Of a DNA stretch of 43,793 nt, positions 15,490 through 22,153 are shown one piece after another. The position numbers and the translations under genes are program-made. Source of the DNA: Verrucomicrobiota bacterium (GTDB taxonomy: Bacteria; Verrucomicrobiota; Verrucomicrobiia; Verrucomicrobiales; Akkermansiaceae); NCBI GenBank assembly GCA_026397725.1, contig JAPLUI010000393.1:1-43793 (forward strand), given 5' to 3'. Within the stretch, counting starts at the first letter, position 1. Every line of letters begins with the position of its first letter. The notes below the pieces were generated by a model. That model worked only from the letters and a program-made list of their open reading frames with translations, did not search any database and was not told the origin of the DNA.

Positions 15490-17160
15490 ATGACAACCAA
15501 CACCCGCCATCAACGCCCACTCCCCGCCCCGAGGTCATCCACGCGCCAGACGACGAGGTTGCGACTCTCCGGCGAATCCCGCTGGCTGAAGCCGTTGGCA
15601 ATCCTGTGCGTCTTGGTGAATGCCGTGTTGGCGGACACGTTCGGGCTTTTCACCTACACCGACAACGGGACCAAGATAACGATCACCGACTACCCGGACG
15701 GCGAGGTCGGCGCTGTTGCCATTCCGGCAAGCATCATCGGCAAACCGGTGACCAGCATCGGGAGCAACGCGTTCTCCAACTGCACCGGCCTGACTGGCGT
15801 GACGATTCCCGCTGGTGTGACCAGCATCGGGATGAGCGCGTTCTCCAACTGCACCGGTCTGACACAAATTCAGGTCGATGCTGGGAATCCAAACTACAGC
15901 AGCTCGGACGGAGTATTCTTCACCAAGTCGAAAGCCTCACTCATTGTGTATCCCGCTGGCAAGGTTGGACCTTACACGGTCCCTAACAGCGTCACCGGCA
16001 TCGGGAGCAGTGCGTTCTACGGTTGCTCCGGCCTGACCAGCGTGGTGATCCCAAATGGCGTTACCAGCATTGGGGTCAATGCGTTCACAAACTGCACTGG
16101 CCTGACTGGCGTGACGATTCCCGCTGGTGTGACCAGCATCGGGATGAGCGCGTTTTTCGGTTGCACCGGCCTGACCGGCGTGACGATTCCCGACAGCGTG
16201 ACAAGCATGGGACTGGGTGTATTCGACGGCTGCATCAGCCTGACCGGCGTGACAATCCCCAACAGTGTCACCAGCATCGAATATAGGACGTTTGCTGCAT
16301 GCCGAAGCCTGACGAGCGTCACGATTCCCGGCAGTGTGACAAGTATTGGGCAATCTGCTTTCCAGGATTGCTGGAGCCTGACCAGCGTGACGATCCCCGG
16401 CAGTGTGACAAGTATTGGGTTCAGTGCGTTCCAGTATTGCTGGAGGCTGAAAAGCGTGGATATTCGGAATGGCGTTACCAGCGTCCGGGACTTCGCATTC
16501 TCCGATTGCACCGGGCTTGAGCATCTTAGATTGCCTGCGAGCCTCACCAATATCGGAACCTCTGCTTTTGAGTATTGCACCGGGTTGAAATACGTGACGA
16601 TCCCGGCCAGCGTGCATGCCATCCCGAGCCACGCGTTCTTCTTCTGCAACGCTCTAACTGGCGTGGCCTTCTTGGGTGATGCTCCGGCGCTGGGAGCCAA
16701 TGCGTTTCTGGGCACGAACAGCGGTTTCACTGTGTATTACCTCAATGGCAAGGCGGGATTCACCTCGCCGTCTTGGAATGGCTACCCGGCAGTCAAGATG
16801 GGAAATCCCGATCCGGCCTCCATGTGGTTGCTCTCAAATGGATTCCCATACGACGCGAATCTGCAAGCAGACCCCAACGGTGACGGGGTGAGTCTCCTGA
16901 TGGCTTATGCGCTCAATCTTGACCCATACCGGAATCTGAGCGGCTGCATCCCCCGCCCGGTACTTGCCGGGAATCAAATCAGTCTCACCTTCTACGCCGG
17001 AAGCGCGGGGGTAACCTACACGGTCCAATCCAGCGCCGACCTGAAGGTTTGGAGCACGGCGGGCGTGACAGTCTCCGCGCCTGACGCCAACAAGTACCGC
17101 ACGGCAACGGTCGCCATGGTCGGCCCGCACCACTTCATGCGCCTGCTCGTTGAACAGTGA
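15490..17160 (+). CDS. Secreted BspA-like leucine-rich-repeat (LRR_5) protein (cargo)
   Basis: A 556-residue protein from ATG 15490 (MTTNTRHQRPLPAP). After a long basic N-region comes a signal-type hydrophobic segment WLKPLAILCVLVNAVLA. About 13 repeats of roughly 23 residues follow, of the form SIG..AF..CTGLT.VTIP..VT, typical of BspA/TpLRR surface proteins that bind host or matrix ligands. One repeat is interrupted by GNPNYSSSDGVFFTKSKASL, the usual BspA spacer. The C-terminus has a Ca-binding-like DPNGDGVSLLMAYALNLDP followed by YTVQSSADLKVW and ends HHFMRLLVEQ, recalling the end of the RCC1 neighbour. The repeats are nearly identical at DNA level in places, so copy number could vary. Export and surface location are inferred. 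Confidence 0.85.
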   Translation: MTTNTRHQRPLPAPRSSTRQTTRLRLSGESRWLKPLAILCVLVNAVLADTFGLFTYTDNGTKITITDYPDGEVGAVAIPASIIGKPVTSIGSNAFSNCTGLTGVTIPAGVTSIGMSAFSNCTGLTQIQVDAGNPNYSSSDGVFFTKSKASLIVYPAGKVGPYTVPNSVTGIGSSAFYGCSGLTSVVIPNGVTSIGVNAFTNCTGLTGVTIPAGVTSIGMSAFFGCTGLTGVTIPDSVTSMGLGVFDGCISLTGVTIPNSVTSIEYRTFAACRSLTSVTIPGSVTSIGQSAFQDCWSLTSVTIPGSVTSIGFSAFQYCWRLKSVDIRNGVTSVRDFAFSDCTGLEHLRLPASLTNIGTSAFEYCTGLKYVTIPASVHAIPSHAFFFCNALTGVAFLGDAPALGANAFLGTNSGFTVYYLNGKAGFTSPSWNGYPAVKMGNPDPASMWLLSNGFPYDANLQADPNGDGVSLLMAYALNLDPYRNLSGCIPRPVLAGNQISLTFYAGSAGVTYTVQSSADLKVWSTAGVTVSAPDANKYRTATVAMVGPHHFMRLLVEQ

Positions 17161-17204
17161 GCAAACGACCGCTCTGGCCAAGGATGGCATGTTGCGCCCG
17201 GCAA

Positions 17205-17474
17205 CAAGGAAAAGGAGTCTCCTTTTATCGAGAAAGCTGTTGCGGCTCACTGGCATGGAGCCCCGCGAGTCACTCCGGCGGCGTCAGGACATGGACCTGG
17301 CCGGGCTGGAACTCGGCGAGGCGGAGCACGTTTGGCCCAAGGAAAAGGAGTCTCTATTTATCGAGAAAGTTGTTGCGGCTAAGTTGTTGCGGCTCACTGG
17401 CATGGAGCCCGCGAGTCACTCCGGCGGCGTCAGGACATGGACCTGGCCGGGCTGGAACTCGGCGAGGCGGCGGA
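17205..17474. repeat. Imperfect tandem duplication in a non-coding stretch
   Basis: The segment 17205-17323 recurs at 17338-17474, nearly base for base. The second copy has a 14-bp insertion that itself duplicates TTGTTGCGGCTAAG. Copies begin CAAGGAAAAGGAGTCT and end CTCGGCGAGGCGG. The whole gap 17161-17801 (641 bases) has no recognisable protein. After the duplication it contains an A/T-richer patch (TTTTTTTGTAAGCTTTGTGA, about 17720-17740) that could hold the promoter of the XRE/ImmA pair. Confidence 0.8.
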
Positions 17475-17801
17475 ACACTTTCGGCACACAGCGGGTGTGT
17501 GTCCTCAAAGCGATTCGATTTGGCCCGCAACCCCGCGACGGCAAACGGGAGGCGTTTGAGTTGTTGCTGGTGGGGCAGACTCTTGTCCATCGTCAGGAAG
17601 ACCTCGAATTGGCCGGGACTCGGCAATCAGGCGCAGAGGATGAGCAAGGAATGGAAGCCCTGGCAAGCACCCTATGGCGATTGCAAGGCTCGGTTCCGCC
17701 ACCGGTTGAGACGAACGGATTTTTTTGTAAGCTTTGTGATTTTGTGGTTGCGCCGCTACCACGCTTGGGCGACTGTGGTTCGCCATCAACCACACAACAC
17801 C

Positions 17802-18164
17802 ATGAAATTCGGAGAATTCGTTAAGAACCGGCGCATCGACGCGGGGCTGACTCTCAGGAGCTTCTGCCGCGAAATCGGCATGGATGCCAGCAATTGGAGC
17901 AAGATCGAGCGCGGGATAATCCCACCCCCGCAGGATCCGGCCTTCCTCGCCAAGATCGCCTGCCTGCTCGGCCTCGGGGACGGCGAGCGGGTGGAATTGG
18001 CTGACTCGGCGGCGGTCGCACGAGGCCAACTCCCTTCGGACTTCCAAGGCGCGGACATATTGGCCAAGCTGCCGGCCTTCTTCCGTGCCATTCGGGGGCA
18101 GGAATACACCGCGGATGACGTCGGACGCCTGGTCGAAAGAGTCAAGAAGCTCCATCAGGCGTAA
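17802..18164 (+). CDS. XRE-family transcriptional regulator (ImmR-like)
   Basis: A 120-residue protein starting MKFGEFVKNRRIDAG. Residues about 5-65 form a Cro/CI helix-turn-helix (LTLRSFCREIGMDASNWSKI, ERGIIPPPQDPAFLAKIACL). The remainder (GADILAKLPAFFRAIRGQEY) is helical and probably mediates dimerisation. The frame is open far upstream, but that stretch is the duplicated non-coding repeat, so ATG 17802 is preferred. The metallopeptidase gene follows after 12 bases. XRE/ImmA pairs control excision of mobile elements (ImmR-ImmA of ICEBs1) or phage lysogeny, the peptidase cleaving the repressor. That role is proposed here from family and position. Confidence 0.85.
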   Translation: MKFGEFVKNRRIDAGLTLRSFCREIGMDASNWSKIERGIIPPPQDPAFLAKIACLLGLGDGERVELADSAAVARGQLPSDFQGADILAKLPAFFRAIRGQEYTADDVGRLVERVKKLHQA

Positions 18165-18176
18165 GCCATCCGAGCC

Positions 18177-18797
18177 ATGCCAGACGATCCCCGGATTTGG
18201 AGCAAGGTCGAGGAACTGCGCGAGCGGTTTCCCTGCCTGCGCTCCGACAAGCTGCCGCTGGACCTCATCATCTTCGTTGACCTCGACCTCCGACTCGATC
18301 TGATTCCCGACGACGGCCTCTCACGGGAATTCGGAGCGGATGCAGCGATCAAGTCAGACTTCACCGGAATTTACGTGGATGGCGAAACTTTCGACATGAT
18401 CGACTCCGCGCCCGAATGGCGGCTGAACCGGCTGCGCTTCTCGCTGGCCCATGAAGTCGGGCACCTGTTCCTGCACCGCGAAGTATTTGAACAGGCCGAC
18501 ATTCGAGACATCGACCACTATCTCGCGTGGCTCAACGAGCACGGCGGGCGGAAGTATCAACTCGAACGTGAAGCCAACGAGTTCGCCGGTAGGTTGCTCG
18601 TGCCGGTGGAGATTTTGCGCGGCTGCTTCGATCTCATGCAGCCAATCTTCGATACCACCTTTGGCCGCCACGCATGGATCAATGACGACGCACTGCGTAC
18701 CAAGGCCGCCGAGCGGTTAGCCCCTCGATTCGGAGTCCACTGGAAAACGATTGCCACTCGGTTTGACCGCGAGGGAATCTGGCCTTCCCCCTATTGA
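18177..18797 (+). CDS. ImmA/IrrE-family zinc metallopeptidase
   Basis: A 206-residue protein with the gluzincin-type motif SLAHEVGHLFLHRE (HExxH, about residues 94-105) and a downstream ligand candidate in LEREANEFAGRLLVP, the E.EAN.FA signature of the ImmA/IrrE family. It should cleave the neighbouring XRE repressor to derepress element genes under stress. The C-terminus (RLAPRFGVHWKTIATRFDRE) has the short HTH-like segment common in the family. Operon with the regulator, 12 bases apart. No transmembrane segment. Confidence 0.88.
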   Translation: MPDDPRIWSKVEELRERFPCLRSDKLPLDLIIFVDLDLRLDLIPDDGLSREFGADAAIKSDFTGIYVDGETFDMIDSAPEWRLNRLRFSLAHEVGHLFLHREVFEQADIRDIDHYLAWLNEHGGRKYQLEREANEFAGRLLVPVEILRGCFDLMQPIFDTTFGRHAWINDDALRTKAAERLAPRFGVHWKTIATRFDREGIWPSPY

Positions 18798-19022
18798 TTC
18801 GACCTACAGGAAAGTTGCGCCCCTCATTCGTCCGCCGCTTCAACTTCCACCGTCCGCCCCGTCGTCGCCCCTGGCCGTCCCGAGAGGGGCGTGGGATGGC
18901 GGGTGGGGGCGCGGTTGGAAACGTCCGCTGGCAACCGAGTGACGTGCTGGCAGGAATGACGCGGGGGCACCTTGGGCAAGCCGGCATTCCCGCTGGCATC
19001 GCGCTGGGTGGGCGAACTCGCT

Positions 19023-19298
19023 TCACCTCCGCCCGTAGGCGAACCGCGGCTTCCCGCCGTGCCCCTTGCCCGTGGGCGGCCTGAGCCCTCGGTACGGATG
19101 CCGCAGCCACAGGCGGAAGGTGCGCTCGTCCTTGCCGGTCTCACGCGCCGCGGCGACGGCTTGGGCGAAGCCGGGGGCGGCCAGCATCCGCTTCCAGACC
19201 GCCTGCCGGGAAATGCCCGCCGCTGCCGCCGCCTCGCCGTAGGTGGATCCCTCCGCGAATTTGCAAAGCGCGATTCTGTGCCGCCAGTCCCATGCCAT
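19023..19298 (-). CDS. Small HTH protein near the right end of the element
   Basis: A 91-residue protein: MAWDWRHRIALCKFAEGSTY, then a helix-turn-helix GEAAAAAGISRQAVWKRMLA with an APGFAQAVAAARE tail, ending in a basic stretch TGKGHGGKPRFAYGRR. The pattern 'EAA..aGiSr..v.kr......F..a...Ar' is also the recognition region of many small terminases and phage HTH_Tnp-like proteins. It points inward, opposite to the XRE/ImmA operon, near attR. It could be a third TerS-like DNA-binding protein or a directionality factor; the call is kept general. Confidence 0.6.
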   Translation of the reverse strand: MAWDWRHRIALCKFAEGSTYGEAAAAAGISRQAVWKRMLAAPGFAQAVAAARETGKDERTFRLWLRHPYRGLRPPTGKGHGGKPRFAYGRR

Positions 19299-19476
19299 GG
19301 AACGATTCTACCCGACAACGTGCGCAATCGCGCGTGCGGCCGGGCGCGGGGGTGGCGTCAACCGGGAAATCGAGAGGAAGTAGGAATCGAGATGGAGATT
19401 CCCGTAATTGGATGTTGCGGGATCGCCGGGCACAAATGGAGCGTGGAGCGCTGCTGTGGAAAAGATGGAAGCCGAT

Positions 19477-19506
19477 TCTTCCCGAAACACTTCCCGTAAT
19501 AAATGC
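19477..19506. repeat. Right arm-type repeat of the element
   Basis: Matches 5944-5973 at 27 of 30 bases (TTCCCGAAAC..TTCCCG.AATAAATGC). It is followed by several GCATTTT/GCATTTC motifs that mirror AAATGC motifs inside the left end. Being near both termini, they are candidate integrase/excisionase arm sites. Confidence 0.65.
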
Positions 19507-19570
19507 AGCATTTTCGCGCATTTCATTGCATTTTCAGGGAATTCCGCAGGTTTGCTAGCTTGCAAGGAAA

Positions 19571-19598
19571 AGCCCCGAATCCTTTCAGATTCAGGGCT
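19571..19598 (-). terminator. Rho-independent terminator after the tRNA-like sequence
   Basis: On the minus strand AGCCCTGAATC pairs with GATTCGGGGCT (one G-U) around a TGAAAG loop, followed by TTTTCC. It follows the CCA end of the tRNA-like sequence at once, as terminators do after tRNA genes. Confidence 0.65.
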
Positions 19599-19604
19599 TT
19601 ATGG

Positions 19605-19656
19605 TGGTTGCGGGAAGAGGATTTGAACCTCTGCCCGTCAAGTCAAGGACCTGACG
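19605..19656 (-). pseudogene. tRNA-like 3' half (T-arm, acceptor strand, CCA)
   Basis: On the minus strand AGAGG-TTCAAAT-CCTCT is a perfect T-arm with conserved loop bases, preceded by GGGC, followed by acceptor strand TCCCGCA, discriminator A and CCA. The anticodon-arm position is filled by GTCAGG-TCCTTGA-CTTGAC, which lies in the attachment repeat but lacks the invariant U33. Upstream, CCT-ACCGGTCCA-AGG resembles a D-arm, but no 5' strand complementary to the acceptor (TGCGGGA) is present. Therefore not a functional tRNA as far as can be seen; probably the tRNA-derived part of the element's att site. Confidence 0.55.
19632..19656. repeat. Right attachment site (25-bp direct repeat)
   Basis: Perfect copy of 5889-5913. 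On the element side it joins the T-arm of a tRNA-like 3' end. On the chromosome side it continues CCTTGGACCGG. The bases just outside the repeat differ from those at the left copy, fixing its length at 25. Confidence 0.85.
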
Positions 19657-19711
19657 CCTTGGACCGGTAGGTTCCTCACGAATTTCCGTATCAAGCTCGT
19701 CACAATCTCCA

Positions 19712-19763
19712 CCCTCACTGGACATCCTGCGGTCCGACCGGACCGCAGGATGTCCAGTGAGGG
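19712..19763. repeat. Perfect inverted repeat, 24-bp stem, 4-base loop
   Basis: Arms 19712-19735 and 19740-19763 are exactly complementary (starting CCCTCACTGGACATCCTGCG) around GACC. There is no T-tract. It lies 56 bases outside the right attachment repeat and about 100 bases past the 3' end of the DnaJ-like gene. Such a perfect long hairpin suggests a recent insertion or recombination substrate rather than a simple terminator. Confidence 0.85.
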
Positions 19764-19860
19764 ACTGCGGTTGCGGGTCACTGTCGGTAACAGGGATCAC
19801 ATTCCCTTCATTCCCTTAACTTGACGCGCATGCGCCACGGGGGTTCACCCCGGCGCGGAA

Positions 19861-20889
19861 TCAGGGTGGCTCGTGTGCTGCGGCGGGCTGCCTCGGATCG
19901 AAAGTGGAGATGCTCGCCAACTGTCTCCACAGTTGCTCCTCGTGGGCCCCGAGGTGGGGCGGAACCTGGATGGAGACCCCGACATAAAGATCGCCGCGCT
20001 TGGAGCCACCTGCGGGCAAGCCCTTGCCGCGGACGCGCAGTTGATGCCCCTGCTGGGTGCCGGCCGGCACCTTCAAGGAAACCGTGCCTTCCAGCGTCCG
20101 CATCGGAACCGTCGCCCCCAGGACCGCTTCCCACGGAGCCAACTCCAGATGGCCCACCAGATCGGTGCCGTGCGCGCTCCAATCCGGATGTTGGGCATAG
20201 CGGACCCGCAGATAGATATCGCCGGCACTGCCTCCTCCCACCCCCTCGCCGCCTTTGCCGGGCACGCGAATCGACTTGCCAGCCTGGACTCCGGCCGGAA
20301 TGCGCACCGAATAGGTTGCCGTTTCCTCCCGCCCGGTGCGGGCGTTGGTCCGGCGCACCGAAATGGCCCGCATCGCCCCGTTGAGCACTTCCTCAATCGT
20401 AATGAGGATGTCCCCTTGAATGTCCTGCCCGCGGAGTGCGGCGGCGACATGCTTGCGGGATGCCGCGGCCCCCTGCGCGGCCCCGGCATCACCAACCGGC
20501 GAGGTCCCGCCAGCCCGGTTTGCCGCCCCCCCGAAAAACTGTTCAAAGAAATCACTGAAACCCGTCCCCTCAAAGCGGAATTCATAGGCTTCGCCACCCG
20601 CCCCGCGTCCGGCGGAGCGGCCACCGGCCCGGCCTGGCGGCGGCTGCCAATCCGCGCCGGCTTTCCAATTGGCACCCAGTTGGTCATACTTCTTGCGGCT
20701 CTCCGGGTCGCTCAATACCTCGTTGGCCTCGTTGATCTCCTTGAATTTGGTTTCCGCCGTCCGCTGGTCCTTGGCGACATCCGGATGATACTTCCGCGCG
20801 AGCTTGCGGAAGGCCTTCTTGATTTGCTCGCTCGTCGCCTCGGGCGGCACCCCGAGGACCTGGTAATAGTCTTTGAATTCAACGGACAT
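19861..20889 (-). CDS. DnaJ-family co-chaperone (CbpA-like, no zinc fingers)
   Basis: A 342-residue type II J-protein. The J-domain (residues 7-72) contains DYYQVLGVPPEATSEQIKKA and the HPD motif in ARKYHPDVAKD, which stimulates DnaK ATPase. A Gly-rich linker (PPPGRAGGRSAGRGAGGEAY) and Phe/Gly segment (GTGFSDFFEQFFGGAA) follow. Two C-terminal beta-sandwich domains follow (DIQGDILITIEEVLNGAMRA; LVGHLELAPWEAVLGATVPM). The CxxCxGxG zinc fingers of true DnaJ are absent, hence CbpA/DjlB-like. It binds unfolded clients and delivers them to DnaK. Divergent from tsaD with about 165 bases between. Confidence 0.9.
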   Translation of the reverse strand: MSVEFKDYYQVLGVPPEATSEQIKKAFRKLARKYHPDVAKDQRTAETKFKEINEANEVLSDPESRKKYDQLGANWKAGADWQPPPGRAGGRSAGRGAGGEAYEFRFEGTGFSDFFEQFFGGAANRAGGTSPVGDAGAAQGAAASRKHVAAALRGQDIQGDILITIEEVLNGAMRAISVRRTNARTGREETATYSVRIPAGVQAGKSIRVPGKGGEGVGGGSAGDIYLRVRYAQHPDWSAHGTDLVGHLELAPWEAVLGATVPMRTLEGTVSLKVPAGTQQGHQLRVRGKGLPAGGSKRGDLYVGVSIQVPPHLGAHEEQLWRQLASISTFDPRQPAAAHEPP

Positions 20890-21053
20890 GGCGAGCTTGG
20901 GTGGGATGCCTCAGGGCCTCTGCGCGGCGGCACCTGCAGCGAGACTGCCGCACCCCGCACCACCCGTCAATGCCGGACTCGGGCGTGACGCCGACCCCGC
21001 GGGGGAAATTTTTTCATGGGCTATGGGAGTGGAAACCCGCTAGGCTGCCTGGC

Positions 21054-22061
21054 GTGCCCGTGATTTTGGCAATTGAATCCTCCTGTGATGAAACGGCCGT
21101 GGCGCTTGTCCGCGGTGAAGCGGGTGCTGCCGCGGTGGTTCTGGCGGCGGTGGTTTCCTCGCAGATCGAGCTGCACCGGGAATTCGGCGGGGTGGTGCCG
21201 GAACTCGCCTCGCGCAATCACTCGCTGCATCTGCGCCCGCTCATCGAACAAGCCCTGCGGCAGGCCGGGGTGTCGGTGGGGGGGATCGATGCCTTTGCGG
21301 CGACGAGCGGGCCGGGGCTGGCCTCCTCGTTGTTGATCGGCAGTACGGCGGCCAAGGCGCTGGCCTGCGCGACACGGCGTCCGTTTCTTGCCATCAATCA
21401 CCTGGAAGGGCATCTGCTCTCGCCCTTTGTGGGAGAGACGCGGGTGCCGCCGCATTTGGGCTTGATAGTTTCCGGCGGGCACACGCTGCTGCTGGAGGTG
21501 AGCGGCGCGGGGCGCTACCGGAAACTCGGCGGCACGCGGGATGATGCGGCAGGCGAAGCCTTTGACAAGGTTGGCAAAATGCTCGGGTTACCCTATCCGG
21601 GCGGGCCGGAGATCGAAAGGGTCGCCCACACCGGAAACCCGGCGGCCTACGCCTTCCCGCGCTCGATGTTGCACGACCCGCACCTGGATTTTTCGTTCTC
21701 CGGATTGAAAACGGCGGTGCTTTACACCCTGCAGCGAGTGACCGGAAAACTTCCTGTCGCCGATTTGGCGGCGTCGTTTCAACAAGCGGTCATTGAAATC
21801 CTCGTCGGCAAGACCCTCAAGGCGGCGCGATGCACCGGCTGCCGGATCGTGGCGCTGTCCGGCGGGGTGAGCATCAACCAGGCCTTGCGTGCAGCCTTCA
21901 AGCAGGCCTGTGAGCAGGCCGGGCTGGAACTGGTGGTGGCTGCGCCGTGGTTATGCACCGACAACGCGGCGATGATCGCATTTGCGGCGCTGCTGCGCCA
22001 TCTGGCCGGTGAGCAATCCCCCCTGGATGGAGACATCCATCCGCACCTCCCGCTGGTCTGA
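21054..22061 (+). CDS. tsaD: tRNA N6-threonylcarbamoyladenosine synthase catalytic subunit TsaD
   Basis: A 335-residue ASKHA-fold enzyme that, with TsaB/TsaE, transfers threonylcarbamoyl from TC-AMP to A37 of ANN-decoding tRNAs. The start is taken as GTG 21054 (PVILAIESSCDETAVALV), which gives the usual family length; the open frame upstream has no plausible start. Landmarks are the phosphate loop SSCDET, metal-binding His pair INHLEGHLLSP, IVSGGHTLLL, DDAAGEAFDKVGKMLGLPYP, LDFSFSGLKTAVLY and the ALSGGVSINQALR...DNAAMIAFAA C-terminus. All expected ligands are present. Next gene after 92 bases. Confidence 0.95.
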   Translation: MPVILAIESSCDETAVALVRGEAGAAAVVLAAVVSSQIELHREFGGVVPELASRNHSLHLRPLIEQALRQAGVSVGGIDAFAATSGPGLASSLLIGSTAAKALACATRRPFLAINHLEGHLLSPFVGETRVPPHLGLIVSGGHTLLLEVSGAGRYRKLGGTRDDAAGEAFDKVGKMLGLPYPGGPEIERVAHTGNPAAYAFPRSMLHDPHLDFSFSGLKTAVLYTLQRVTGKLPVADLAASFQQAVIEILVGKTLKAARCTGCRIVALSGGVSINQALRAAFKQACEQAGLELVVAAPWLCTDNAAMIAFAALLRHLAGEQSPLDGDIHPHLPLV

Positions 22062-22153
22062 GGGTGCCGGGTGGGCTGGGGCATTTCACGCCAAACGGCA
22101 CCTTCCTGAAGGTCGGATTTGACAGGGGAGGCGTGAACGTCCAGTGTCCCGCC

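Larger units (their letters stand above)
5889..19656 (+). mobile_element. Integrated element, phage-satellite (PICI-like) candidate
   Basis: Bounded by a perfect 25-bp direct repeat (5889-5913 and 19632-19656), with near-identical 30-bp arm repeats just inside both ends. Gene order is integrase, unknown, AlpA/Xis-like protein, two tiny ORFs, P-loop helicase, iterons, zinc-finger primase, small ORF, two TerS-like proteins, two secreted cargo proteins, XRE/ImmA pair and a HTH protein. No large terminase, portal, capsid, tail, relaxase or mating genes were found. Integrase, AlpA-like regulator, replication module and small terminase without structural genes is the known plan of phage-inducible chromosomal islands. 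The boundaries are seen directly; the satellite identity is inferred. An alternative is a non-conjugative integrative element that uses TerS-like proteins only as DNA-binding regulators. Confidence 0.75.
19299..19860. other. Right element end and junction, no protein-coding gene
   Basis: In order the region holds the arm repeat (19477-19506), AAATGC/GCATTT repeats (19501-19541), a bidirectional-looking hairpin with its T-tract on the minus strand (19571-19598), a tRNA 3'-half-like sequence (19605-19656, minus), the 25-bp attachment repeat (19632-19656) and a perfect 24-bp-stem inverted repeat (19712-19763). No open frame resembles a protein. Confidence 0.6.

Noticed and set aside
17157..17801. 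N-terminal extension of the XRE regulator
   Set aside because: It runs through the duplicated non-coding block and repeats Ser/Trp-rich nonsense; the HTH begins at the ATG at 17802.
19605..19690. A complete tRNA gene on the minus strand
   Set aside because: T-arm and CCA are good, but the 5' acceptor strand does not pair and the anticodon loop lacks U33.
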